A stretch of DNA of 64,000 bases, from positions 6,014,001-6,078,000 of the forward strand of contig AP026545.1 of NCBI GenBank assembly GCA_026075535.2, read 5' to 3'. The stretch comes from Tricholoma matsutake. Lineage: Eukaryota > Basidiomycota > Agaricomycetes > Agaricales > Tricholomataceae. Positions 34,759 to 45,939 of this stretch are shown here, piece by piece. Below the pieces are notes generated by a model, which saw only the letters and a list, made by a program, of their open reading frames with translations, ran no database searches and had not been told where the DNA came from. Every line of letters starts with the position of its first letter. Positions within the stretch are counted from its first letter, which is position 1. Made by a program: the position numbers and the translations under genes.

Positions 34759-35145
34759 TAGGGATCTGCATGGGTTTCATGTACCCTTATGGGTACAGGT
34801 ACATGTGGGTATGGGTACGGGTAGTGTTGCCATGGCTCGAGGTGCATTTTTTGCTATCTCGGGAAATAAATTACATTAAATCACTAAAATATTTGAGGAG
34901 CTAGATCCCATCAAAAGCTGAGGCTTGGCTTGACCCATTTCAAAGCCACCTGAATATCTCAGGAACAGCTTCTCCAATCACTTAGAGTTGGCAGGAGACC
35001 CCTCAGCTTTTGATGGGATCTAGCTCCTCAGATATTTTAGTGATTTAATGTAATTTATTTCCCGAGATAGCAAAAAATGCAGCTTGAGCCATGGCAACAC
35101 TAGCCATATGGGTCACAATAGTCCTACCCATGAGATGCATCTAAA
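34759..35145. mobile_element. hAT-like repeat with internal GGGTACGGGTA tract
   Basis: Starts TAGGGATCTGCATGGGTTTC, close to the end of the 14352-14676 MITE (TAGGGAACTGCATGGGTTTT), and contains the GGGTACAGGTACATG/GGGTATGGGTACGGG tract also found at 38010-38060, 43860-43980 and 44670-44780. The right end near CCCATGAGATGCATCTA is worn. A palindromic element is nested inside (34822-35102). Confidence 0.5.
34822..35102. mobile_element. Palindromic MITE, 281 bp
   Basis: Inverted repeats of about 105 bp form most of the element: TAGTGTTGCCATGGCTC at the left and GAGCCATGGCAACACTA at the right, with GGAGCTAGATCCCATCAAAA and its complement nearer the centre. TA at each end could be a 2-bp target duplication or part of the repeat. 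It sits inside the GGGTACGGG tract of an older hAT-like repeat, splitting it. Confidence 0.85.
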
Positions 35146-35600
35146 GGACTAATCAAAAACACATGTGTGATCATCACAAACCTTCTCAACTACTCTGTTA
35201 AAGTTCAGACTTTATCAAATGTTGTGGCAGGACAAACCATTGATGCAGTATGTACTCCCTTATACATCACATTGTGTCCTGATATTAAAGCCTACCCTCA
35301 TGTTAGGCAACAATGTCAATTCCCTGTATCAATGTACATTTTCAACCTCCTGCTTACAACTTCACTGTTCACTGAAAACAGATTCCTCTGGCCCTCTCCT
35401 ATGCTACCACTTTTAATGGTTGTCAGGGGCTTACCCTTCAATGATTAGCCCTTGATCTCAGGCAACCAGGATTTTCTCACAGACAACTATATGCAGCTAT
35501 GACTCACGTACCTGACTCTCAAAATGTGCTAATTCTCAAAGCCATGGATGACAATTCAACAACAACTAAAAATGTGGTTTAGAAAGAACTGCTGCTGTAG

Positions 35601-36719
35601 TCCTTGCTGACACTGCTTACCACATCTGCAACATTATAACATCATGGCATTGACCTCTCTTACACATCGACCACCATGTCTGGTTCATCCATCTTAACTG
35701 GAATTTTCTCTTGCACAAATCACCACATTCTTGATGAAAAAAAAAAGAAAACTGTCACATCTTTGCTTTCCTGCACAGGTTGAAGGAGCTTGCAGTCTAG
35801 TTGTGCATGCAGTTTTGTTCCATGCAACATTCCAATCACCTGTGGTGCTGACAACTTTGTTTGGTGTGACCATTGGAGCTTTGAACTCCAGGTTCCCCAA
35901 GATTTTAACTTGTTCATTGTTGTTGGAGGTGGAGTGATACCCAGATAAGATGCTATTGTTAGGAAACAGCCCCCACACCAGTGTCAGTGCCCTGGGTGCT
36001 GCCTGACTCTATCTCCACTACAATGCAGAGCTATTATTAGGCAAAAACAAAGTAGACGACAATGACCAAGATCATTTCATCAACATCATCATTCACTTCT
36101 TCATTTCCAAAGGAGAAATGGAACCTGAGGAAGATGTCTACCACTTTGTCATTGCCAAAATCATTTCTATCAAAGAGGACACTGTAGTTGGAGATGACCA
36201 TGATGTCAAAGACTCTGATCTGGAATTGGATGCTTTTACAGTTCATCTCAAACAATGCCTCATTCTGAGTAATATTAATAACAAATGTACTTAGATGACA
36301 CCCATGCCTGGATGGAGTAAACCAATCCCTCCCATTGTCACCGTATGTGGAATTGTGCATCACTTACACCTTCTCTTACATCTCCCTACTGACATAACCC
36401 TTAGACAGGTCAGAAGACAGAAGATGACTTCAACCTTAAAGTCAATCAGTACTCCAGTGGACAAATGAGACTGACTGCTCATCTCATCAACATTCCTCAC
36501 CAAACCACACAATTCCAAAACTTATGCATGCCCAACAATGCTTCTACTATTTCTGCAACATGCATTATCACAGGTTCTGCTGAACAGACAGCTCTTCAAG
36601 GCAGAGTGAAGGCTATTCCCATGGAACTGCATGAAATGGCTTTCATCAAAGACTCTGGTGGCAGTACTACCAAATTCAAAGGCATCAAACTATCAAACAT
36701 CATCACTCCCTGAACTCAT
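35601..36719 (+). other. Fragmented coding-like remnants, unidentified
   Basis: Scattered plus-strand frames (36030-36290, acidic; 36300-36400 with PIPPIVTVCGIVHHL; 36465-36713 with NIPHQTTQFQNLCMPN) look like worn protein-coding sequence, perhaps an OB-fold-like domain, but I cannot name the family. They may be part of the Helitron cargo. Confidence 0.3.
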
Positions 36720-36919
36720 CCACATCAACATAGGTAAATTCTCAACTCGACTTCAAGCTAAGAGAAAAGCAACCATTGTCAACTCTTCTTCTTCTGCTGA
36801 AAGCAATGTTACTGGAATACATGTGCAAATTGATTCACTTAAATCTACAATCAAAAACATCATCAGAACCCTTCAAACTAGCTCCACAACCAATATTTCC
36901 CCCATTATGACTCCAAGCA

Positions 36920-37795
36920 TGCCCAATAATGACATGCCGCCTAATGCACCCACTAAGGAGCACGCCCAGATCAAACTGTCCCCTCCCCACCAAATTTGAT
37001 GGTGCGCATGGGCAGGGGCATGCATTCCTTAATTCCTGTGAGTTGTACATCAGTCTCCAGTTGCATCAACTCATTGACGATGCTGCAAAGATTTATTGGG
37101 CCTTCACATACATGAAATCTGAATGCACCTATCTCTATGTGGACCGTATTCTGCACCAAACTAAAGAGCTTGGTTCTCTACCTTTCTCCACTTGGGGTGA
37201 CTTCTGAGCAGAGCTTGTATGCCACTTTTGTTCCCTCAATGAGTGCCACCAATCAGTGACATAGCTTGAGTCATCCTCTTACCATCAGGCACATTGATCT
37301 GTGGACAATTATATTGACAGGTTTAAGGACTTGGTGGACATGGCAGCATATGGGAGTGGGCTACCAGTGGTGGTGAAGCTCTGATGGGGCCTCAATCAAG
37401 AGATTCAGGACCAGATTGCACAGATGTTGGAAGGGCACCTGGCAGACAATGATATCTATGCTTGGTATGAGGCTGCTTCACTCTGTGATGAGAACCAACT
37501 CACAAATGTGGCATTTTACACTGCATTCCATGTTCCAACTACCACTCATGTGCTCTACACCTTCAATTGAACCCTCCCCCACCCTAACCCCATTCCTGTC
37601 CATCAGACTCCTGCAACAGCCATCAGTGCTCCTGTGCCAATGGATGTTGATGCAGTGTAGTTGCGCATGTAGGTTGGATCTCTGCTACTGCTGTGGGGAA
37701 ACTGGGCACATGGCCAGAGTATGTCCCCATTGTCAGAATATCTGCATGCTCACCCCTGAGGGGTGAGATGAACTCCTCCAGGACCTGTTGGCACT
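36920..37795 (+). mobile_element. Ty3/gypsy gag relic
   Basis: Plus-strand pieces of a retroelement capsid: PTKFDGAHGQGHAFLNSCEL, DDAAKIYWAFTYMKSECTYL, LGSLPFSTWGDF, then after stops NQEIQDQIAQMLEGHLADND-like and YEAASLCDENQL, and a zinc knuckle CYCCGETGHMARVC (CX2CX4HX4C) at about 37685-37730. No protease, RT or integrase follows, so it is a truncated copy. Its strand is opposite to the chromovirus next to it. Confidence 0.8.
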
Positions 37796-38430
37796 TGTAG
37801 ATGTCAAGGAAGCAAAGGATCAGGTTGCATGCTGTGTCACATTCTGTTTATGATGAACAAATATACACAATTAGCATAAGTATATAAACACTGCCCATCC
37901 TCTGCCTACTATCAGGCATGCCCCTGCCTCATAATTAGTATAATGAGGATATTAAATGTAGTTCTAAATATTAAAATAAGTCCCAATGAAACCCGCCAAC
38001 CCATGCTGCAGGTACAGGTTTCTCAAGGGTCACAAATTTTGTACCCGTACCCATACCCGCAGCTTACCCTTGCCAATACCTGCATGGGTTTCAAAACCCT
38101 TGACAATCACTACAGCTCAGAGTGTGGTGGCCTATGTGTGATTGATTTTTGATGTCCAAAGGGAATGCAACCAAGTTTGTCATATGATTTCCTTTAAAAG
38201 CCCTCAGCAATCAAGCAGTTGGGATTCAGCCATGTGTGTAATTTTTTGAGAGGGGCATATTGTAGCTGGAATATTGTGCATGCAGTACAGCTGAGTAAAT
38301 TGTTTGAATATGCATAACAAAAGAAATCTGTCTCCATCTGGTGCTACTTTAAGTATTTCTGATTCTCAGAAAACCAATGGATGTTGGTGCAAGCATCATT
38401 TGTGCAGAGTGATGTTGTTTAAGTGCCACC
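37796..38430 (+). other. Spacer with worn GGGTACGGG repeat
   Basis: Contains a CCCGTACCCATACCCG tract at about 38043-38060 that recurs in the hAT-like repeats; otherwise nothing recognised up to the chromovirus insertion site. Confidence 0.4.
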
Positions 38431-38656
38431 TGGAAGCTTACCTTGGCTAAGGTGAGCAACACTCAAAAGAGGGCCAAGACAGAAGTAAGACCAGAGTGTA
38501 TAAGAAAAGCAGTAGTAGGTAATACATGGAGTCACTAGAACAAGAGTGGAGGTGGGAAAAAGGGAAGTATGGAAAAAGGTCCATGAGCACATATATATAA
38601 GCAAATAGTCTTGGTGTCAATAGTATTCAACATGCTGAGTCAGCTCCAGGCTTATA
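38431..38656 (-). repeat. 3' LTR of the chromovirus (226 bp)
   Basis: Direct repeat of 45940-46270 but without its internal duplication. Differences from the 5' LTR are mostly C/T and G/A changes (for example TATAAGCC against TGTAAGCC at the end). Confidence 0.93.
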
Positions 38657-38811
38657 CCCTCCCCCCCTCAGAAAAATTTGCTGTCAACCGTTCAACCAGA
38701 GAGAGAAAATAAGTGAGGTAAATACAAAACTGCTCATGGGGTGCATCAAAAACCCCATAGGGAAAAGCTACCTGTGGCAGGGACATGAAGAAGGGGAATA
38801 GTACAACACCC

Positions 38812-41800
38812 TTAACCATTTCCTGCCAACCATTCGTCCAAGGCCACGTTGTCAGTGAGTTCAGACCCCATGAGCCATTCATCTTCCTCTTGGCCATATC
38901 CAAGCCAACGTACCAGATATTGCATTCCCCAGCCTCACTTTCTCATGTCGATTATTTTCTCCACAAAATATTCTTGTTGTCCATCTTCTGTAACGACCAC
39001 CCCCAGTTGCACAAGTTTTCTCCCAGGGAATAACTCACCATCATTTTTGTTGTGCTTGAAGACCTCCGAGGTGTGGAACATTGGATAAATTTTTGATGAT
39101 GTTGGCAAGTTCAATGTCACTGTTGATTTTTCATGGTTGACTTCTGTAATCCCAAAAGGGCCATCAAACTGTGGCATGAATTTTGCCACCCATTTCTCTC
39201 CCTTTGTGGTGTACTGTCATCTTCTGTTTGCCGTTGACAACATTACCTTGTCCCTGATTTCTAGTTTCGGTTCTGCTCCTCATGTCGCATTCACGTACAC
39301 TGCCTGCAGCACCTTTGCTTTCACCAAATTATCCTGTGCCTCACAGACATCTAGTTGTAGCTGATCAATCAGCTCCCTGGCTCTCAGCTCCTCCAGTGTT
39401 GATGTTGCTACTGGCACAATCAGCGGTGGGATCAGACGTGGGCTTCGTCCCATCCATAGTTGGAATGGTGAAAACCCCATTGATTTGTTTATTGTGTTCA
39501 TCAAGTTGAACTGAACTTGTGGTAGCGCTCTTGCCCATCCCTTCTGTGTTCTGGCAACATGGTAGTGCAACACCTGATTTATTGTCTTGTTCATTTGCTC
39601 TGATGCACCATCTGTCTGGGGGTGATATGCTGTGGACATTTTCAGTTTGACTCCTGTCAACTGATGCAAGGCCTTCCAGAATTTCTACATGAATAGCTTG
39701 TCCCTATCTGATACAATGTCCAGCGGCAGTCCATTTTCACAATACCAGTGATTGTAAAAATTTTTGACAAGGTCCTCTGCCACAATATCTGTCCATGTTG
39801 CTATCACTTACATGTCTGCACCCAAGCAATCTGTCATAGTCAGGATCCAGCTGAAATTGTTATCTTCTGGTAGCAGGCCAATGAAATCCATTGCCACTGA
39901 GTCCCCACGCTGATCCAGCATGGGCAGTGGATGCAGTGGGCCCGCCAGTCTACTTGTCCTACTCTTGTTCCGCTGGCATTTGGAGCAGCTTGGCACATAT
40001 GCTTCCTCCAAGTCTCACTGCATGTTCGGCCAGTAGTACGACTCGCGTAGCGACCCATACAATTTTTCAAACCTGAAATGACCCAATGTGTCATGTGCCA
40101 GGTGGAACAGTGACTCATAAATTGATCCCACTGCAGGAATCACCAAGCAGTTACCAATGAACAGCAGTTCATCTCTTTTCTGCACGCTCAGCATCCCTGG
40201 TGCGGCCGCTATCAGTTTCTTGCACCACTTATCTTCTTTGTATCCTTTTATGATTGATTCATAAAACAGCGTGTCATTTGTTGTGTCATTGCTATATCTG
40301 TTTCAGCTAATGTATGTGCACAGAACAGTGGACAGTTCGGCGACGCCAGCAATACCGCGTTAACAGACATTGTTTCATCATCTTCACAGTAATCATATGG
40401 TCTGTGAGCTAAGTGAATTGCTGATGTGCTGTCAGAAGCAATCTCGACTGGCAGCCTTGACAGTGCATCTGCCACTGTGTTGTTGTCACCCTTGATGTAC
40501 ACAATCTTCGCATCAAATTGTGACATGAATTCCATCCACTGCGCCTGTCTTCATGACAAGTCTGGCTGTGTTTCGAAATTCTCCAGTGTTCTGTGGTCAG
40601 TGAAAATCATGAAGGTGCTCCCTACCAGGTCCACACACCATTTCCAAAGTGCGCATATTATCGCTAGCATTTCCTTTTTGTGCACTGGATAATTTAGTTC
40701 TGCTCCTTTGAAAGTCATTGAGTCAAACGCTACTGGCCTTGCCATTTCCCAAGATTTGCCAAAGGACAGCACAGCACCCGAGTGGTATTTGCTAGCGTCA
40801 GTCGTTATGAATATTCGACTTTCCATATCATTATGGTCAATCATTGTTAAGCAGTCACGTCGCCTTGATAGCTTCAAATGCTGTCTGATGCTCATTCGTC
40901 CATGGAGGAAAATTACAGCTCACCTCCTTTGCTGTTAATGGCATTAATACTGCTGTGTGCATGGCCAGATCTGGCAGAAATGTTGCCAAGTAGCAGACCA
41001 GGCCCAGGAATCTCCTGACATCCATCGCTGAGCATGGGCACAGCCATGCCAGTATTCGGTCTGCCTTCTTTGAATCTGCCTCAATACCCTTTTGTGATAT
41101 TGTGTGTCCCAAGAAGTTGATGGACGTTGATAGGTCCACCTAGCGCTATAAGGTCTGTAACCACTCACAGCAGTTCTGCATCAATCTCCCACGACACTCG
41201 GAACCCTTTGAATGCCTTTGAGCCTCACGAAACGCTCCCGAACAGGCTTCGAGTGGCCTCGCGCTACCTCGATCCCCCTTGATCCCCCTCGAACGATATA
41301 GGAACACTTTGGACGCACTCAGCCGCTGTCATCATGGCCTCTGGCACTCTTACTACACGCTGACGAGTCATAGCAAGGCTGACCAGGCTATTTGGCCACC
41401 AACTGAGCACGCGCGAGACGACTAAGGACACGATGACGTGAATTTCAAATGTTTAGATGGTTTGTAATGACATAGGACGAGTACATTTTGCACATATCAG
41501 GACTCCGGAGATTTAATGCTTATCTTTTATTGTTTTACTCAGTGATAGAGGTTTATCTTTTATCCTAGACTTCACCTCATGTAGGCCTCATGTTCTCCTT
41601 ACCCTTTTTGGTAGTACCTCTTCAGAACTTATTTAAACTTGTAATAGTTACTCACTTAAAGAGGAAGAGAGAGATCGTCTTACTTCACTATAGTCTGATT
41701 TAAGAGTTCAGCTCTTGAGTCCAAGCCTCTCGTCTAGCCCGAAGTTCTGCGAATCGTCGCGAACTTCCTCGAAACTTTGTATTAGCCCTCGAACCCTTCG

Positions 41801-43819
41801 TCCGTCATATATCATTATTGCCCCTCATCACTATCATTGCTGCCCCACTCATATATTCCTTCTACACACTTCGTAAAACCGTCTATACCATTCCCAATTA
41901 CCTCGAACGTCTCCTATAACCCTCAAACCTTATCGATCTCCCTCAAACTTACATCGAGAGGTCTCGCGCCCCTTCAAACATTCTCGAAACCCTTCGTACC
42001 CACTCGGACGTCTTACGCCTCCATCGGGTTGGATTTGGTGACTTTTAGTACCACCTCGCACCCTTCCTCTAACTCGTGTTATACCATCCAAGGCCATTTT
42101 AGTAGGTTTTGTTTGGGGTTTCCAGGTCAAGCATATCAATGTGCAGTACAGCTTTGTTTTCTTTGGATTGCAGTACAGTCTCACCGCTTGTAACGCTGTC
42201 AGGATCAGTTGAACATTACGGTGATGCTCCTCAATGCTGTTTGACCAGATTACTATGTCATCTAGGTATACATGACAGATCTTGCCAATGTATTCTTGTA
42301 AGGACACAGATACTCTCCGTTGATGTATCACCGGTGCATTTCGTAGTCCCATTGGCATTACCAGCCATTCATACAGGCCAAACGGGGTTGTTACCGCTGT
42401 CAAGGCCACATCATTGGGATGCATTCTTGTTTGAAAACAAACTGTCAGTCCTATCAATCGTCAACCATATTGAACCTTTCGCGCAGTCTGCCAGAATATC
42501 ATCTACTTTCAGCAGGGGATGCCCATCTGTCACCATGTTCATATTCAGTTGCCTGTAGTCATTCACCCATCGCAGTAGAACCGTTGAATCCACCTTAGGT
42601 ATGATGAATGCCAGTGAAGCCCATGGCGAAGATAAAGGTTGTATGCATCCCACATCCAGATGTTTTTGTATGAGAATCCCCCATGCTTCGCAGAATTTTT
42701 GTGGGCATTGGTAAGTTCTCACTTTTATTGTTTGCTCCGCATTTTTCAGTTTTATCCGCCTGTAGGTGGTTGGTTGGCATGTGGGATCAGTTCAAAGATG
42801 TCATGGAACTCTTCCTTCAGATTGTCTTTGTGTTGCATGAGCGCTGCCACATGTGTCAATGCTTCAACATGTGCGGTTATAGCTCCCACAATATCCACAG
42901 GCTTCAACTCCTCAAAGGTCATTCATTTCACACGTTGGCTCAGCACATATTTCAGTTCAGCTAATAGTAACTTGCAGTCCATTTTGACCTGCTTTAGTTG
43001 CTCTTTCAGACATGGTTTTATTTGTTTCGGTGGGGGCAGTGTTACAGGGTTTAACAAATCATAATCGTTCTTTTTGTCTATACAGCTACGTTCAGAATGA
43101 TCTGTTACAATATTGTTGTGCATAAGGAACAGTAGTCTGAGAATTATAGGTGTACACAATTGTGGGGAGATAAGCACTTGAACAATTTTTGCAGTCCATT
43201 CTCCATCTAAAGAAAAAACATGCAGCTTCACCCATTCCATCAGGGTCATCTTTCTACTTTCTTTCTCATTTGGTAATGCAACATCAATTGTCTCAGGCAC
43301 AGGTAAACAGTGGCGGCATAATCCCAACTGTTTGACTAGGTCTGTGCAAATAAGAACGACGTGAGCACCATTGTCAAGCAGCATTGGGATGGTAACCGCA
43401 TTCTCTACAGCAGGCCCAGTCACGGCACCTTGCCACCATAGGTGGCATACTTGGAAAGGAGCACTTACCTCTTCATAGCTTTCATCTTCGTCACTGCCAG
43501 TCCCATTCCCAAGTGCCGACGATGCCGATGGGAACATCGTGGCTGTTTCTTCAGCCCATGAGCTGACTGCAGCCACAGGTCATCCTCCAGCTTTCACTTT
43601 TGGTGCACTTGCTGTCATCGCTGGTGCTGCAGGTCCATATACTACCATTGCAGTGATCGGCACCAATGGCGGGGCAGTAAGGGGATCAATGAGTCCCACA
43701 TACATAGCTGCATCTGGGAACCCATAGGGGCATGAAGTGGAGATGTGGTTGACATTCAGACAGTGGCATTTACGACAGCCATTTCCAGCATCAAGCATTT
43801 CACGTTCTTTGGTGGTCAA
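38812..43819 (-). pseudogene. Chromovirus pol remnants (zinc knuckle to chromodomain)
   Basis: Minus strand in order. CRKCHCLNVNHISTSC (zinc-knuckle-like, about 43765-43710); a retropepsin segment with MLLDNGAHVVLI (about 43380); RT with TPFGLYEWLVMPMGLRNAP and the catalytic YLDD in HVYLDDIVIWS (about 42270); after the inserted segment NFLGHTISQKGIEADSKKAD; RNase H with FITTDASKYHSGAVLSF (about 40810); integrase HHCC zinc finger (HLAHDTLGHF, CSKCQ) and core with MDFIGLLPED and TAYHPQTDGASEQMNKTI; then a chromodomain, EYFVEKIIDMRK, an in-frame TGA at 38935-38937, GWGMQYLVRWLGYG and DEWLAGNG before the TAA at 38812. The chromodomain usually targets integration to modified histones. Confidence 0.9.
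41137..42123. mobile_element. Unidentified ~987-bp insertion in the RT region
   Basis: Interrupts the reverse transcriptase between PKKTKLYC and NFLGHTIS. AGGTC at 41132-41136 and 42124-42128 may be its target duplication. The content (many CTCGAA/CTCGAACC phrases and a TATTTAAACTTGTAATAG promoter-like patch near 41632) differs from the surrounding retroelement. No coding similarity. Ends show neither TG...CA nor terminal inverted repeats, so its class is unknown and boundaries are approximate. Confidence 0.5.
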
Positions 43820-43848
43820 GGCTGCTAGGCGATGGATGGAGTTGTTTA

Positions 43849-44809
43849 TAGGGCATGACTTGGGTAACCCCCAGGTATAATTTCATGTACCTGTACCCGT
43901 GGCCATGAACACCATACCTGTGAACACTGTACCCATTACGGTTATGGATGCGGTTTTACCATGGGTACGGGGGGGTTTCAACAAGTATGACATTAATAAT
44001 TTATTATAATTCTATATATATCTAAATACAATGAGGAACCACCCCCAACTCACGATTGTGAGTGAGGGGGGGTGGTGGAGGTGATGTGGTGGCTGTTGCG
44101 AGAGAAACAGACCAAGAACCACCCCCACCTCACATTTGCAAGCAAGAGGGGGTGGTAGTTGTGAGGTGGTGGCTGTTGCGAGAGAAACAGACCAAGAACC
44201 ACCCCCACCTCGCATTTGTGAGCAAGAGGGGGTGGTAGTCATGATGTGGCGGCACTCCCAAGTGAAATGAACCCAGAAACACCCCTGACTCATGTTTGTG
44301 AGTGAGAGGGGGATGCCGCAGCCATTGTCAACTAGAGGGGGCCATTGTTGATGAGAGGGGGCCATTGTTGATGAGAGGGGGCCATTGTTGATGAGAGGGG
44401 GCCATTGTTGATGAGAGGGGGCCATTGTTGATGAGAGGGGGCCATCATTGATGAGTGTTTCCCAGAAGAAAAAACACCCCCTGCTCACATTTAGAATAAG
44501 GGGGGCATGTTGGTAGTGGTCATCATCATTGTTGCCTAGTAGAAAAAACACCCCCCACTCACATTTAGAATGAGGGGGGCGTGTTGGTAGCAGTTGTTGT
44601 TGTTGTTGAGCCATTGTTGTTGTTGTTGACGTTGATCAACAAAGTCATTTGATAAAACATGTGACCATTGGACTGGTACCATGATACCCGTAACACCATG
44701 GGTACGGGTACAGTTTTGCCTCGGGTACAGAAATCCAAACCCGTACCCATACCTGAGCATACCCGTAAGCAGAAACATATGGTGTTACCTGTACCTGAGT
44801 CATGCCTTA
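43849..44809. mobile_element. hAT-like non-autonomous element, 961 bp, TSD GTTGTTTA
   Basis: Ends TAGGGCATGACTTGGGTA and, inverted, TAAGGCATGACTCAGGTA; flanking 8-bp direct repeats GTTGTTTA at 43841-43848 and 44810-44817. Subterminal GGGTACGGG tracts at both sides. The middle is an array of hairpin-prone units of about 85 bp (CACCCCC...GAGGGGGTGG) and a 20-bp tandem repeat. No transposase. It is inserted between the gag and zinc-knuckle remnants of the chromovirus. Confidence 0.9.
44320..44460 (+). repeat. 20-bp tandem repeat, about seven copies
   Basis: GGGGGCCATTGTTGATGAGA is repeated with almost no change inside the hAT-like element. Confidence 0.93.
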
Positions 44810-44817
44810 GTTGTTTA

Positions 44818-45827
44818 TAGTGGTACTAGTATTGGTGAGCGGAGCATTCAAGCAGCTTGAGGGCGTGCCCATGCCCCCCATTGAGTTGGCAACGCTTGTT
44901 GGAGTCTTCTCACCGGTTGAACACCAGCTCTGCTTCCTCCCGCACACATTTCATGTCCATGCATCAGTTTTCATCTATGTGCTTCACCTCAAGCACCCAG
45001 GGTCATAACTTCAGCATAGCATTCAGATTCCCAGCAGTGCATCGCTGAGTGAGCTCAGAGTCTAGTCCAGCCTCTAGTTTGTCACGTAGTGCAGTGTCTG
45101 AGAAGAAAGAGGGGGTATTAGCGATGATAGCATTCAGCAATTGCACATAAGAGAACCAGTCCCAGAATGATTCATTTGTTTTCATAGTAGCAGAGAGTAT
45201 GTGATGACGGATGATGGGAACCCAATCAGGGTCCAAGTAGTTGCTGCATAGTTCTGACACGAAATCTGTGAAAGATAGCACCAGGATCCTAACATGGTCC
45301 CCTCCGATCCATGTGCGAATCTGGGGATCTTGAAAGGCACCTACAATTTTCCGGACCTGGTCTGCATCTTTTATTTCTTTCTCATTAAAAAAGTTCATAC
45401 AGCATCCTTCAAAATCCCACATCACTTGCGCATCAATCTCACCAGCAGTGAGCACTGGTGATTTCGACTGGTGCACATGCTCGACTGCAGCAACTTGGTT
45501 TGGAACATATGACATTGGTATTCGTGAATGTGCAGGGAAATCAAAATCCAATGAAGAGGAGGAGTCAGAAGTAGCAGGAGAAGCAGTCTTTAGAATAGCA
45601 GGAGCAGCCGGTGGTGTGTGTGGAGGAGACAGACTTGGTATATACATGTTTAGTGGGGTCGGTGTTTGCATTTCTACAGGGGTATCTTCCAACAATGGGG
45701 AGCCTGGTATGGGAGACAGGGAAGGAGCAGATACAGTCCCCAACATAATGGCATTTGAGCATGCCGCTGGAGTGCTAGGAGCGGATGACACACCACGCGA
45801 CAAATGTGACAATGCATGCATGGCCAC
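44818..45827 (-). pseudogene. Chromovirus gag remnant
   Basis: Minus strand from 45827: a proline/serine-rich start, then GEIDAQVMWDFEGCCMNFFN, VRKIVGAFQDPQIRTWIGGD, DFVSELCSNYLDPDWVPIIR and WDWFSYVQLLNAIIANTPSF, followed by LNAMLKL, an in-frame TGA, PWVLEVKHIDEN, another stop and CMDMKCVREEAELVFNR before the frame is lost and the hAT-like element interrupts. It is a fungal gypsy capsid protein by position and content. Confidence 0.75.
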
Positions 45828-45939
45828 TGGTTGTTTTTGAGACAGTTTGACCGATAAAAAAGAGCAGGACAGCTAGCAGCTGTGGAACAGTAGTGACAGT
45901 TGGCAGGGTGTAGTTTTTGGTCGGTACTTCAAAAAAAAG

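Larger units (their letters stand above)
31296..35600 (+). mobile_element. Helitron Rep-helicase relic with nested insertions
   Basis: Rolling-circle transposon protein in broken pieces. 31296-31640 gives LPPLPPFPADWNTFIHHPNL and FNNLCLLTALGVYDGDFMHF. 32610-32760 gives EPLHYVILFPSGDLGWFHGQ. 32840-33180 gives EYLVDVWSAVEESHLKY and LFITYTTNPTWPVIS. 33184-33400 has the replication-initiator HUH-type motif in EFQKCGLPHAHIAL. 33500-33600 has CHINFKWSASINLFQYLFKY. 33930-34250 has FFAQKHQGISCIQMVYPR and LKTVDGILHPTFQSAAQHLG. 35345-35590 shows the helicase C-terminal IPLALSYATTFNGCQGLTLQ followed by LDLRQPGFSHRQLYAAM. Many stops and frameshifts; insertions at about 31833-32537 and 34759-35145. Dead element; its 5' TC and 3' CTRR ends were not found. 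Confidence 0.85.

Noticed and set aside
34824..35100. hAT membership of the palindromic MITE
   Set aside because: TAGTGTTGCC fits a hAT end loosely, but the flanking 8 bp (GGTACGGG and GCCATATG) do not match.
44012..44614. 200-codon minus-strand frame
   Set aside because: Produced by tandem repeats inside the hAT-like element, not a gene.
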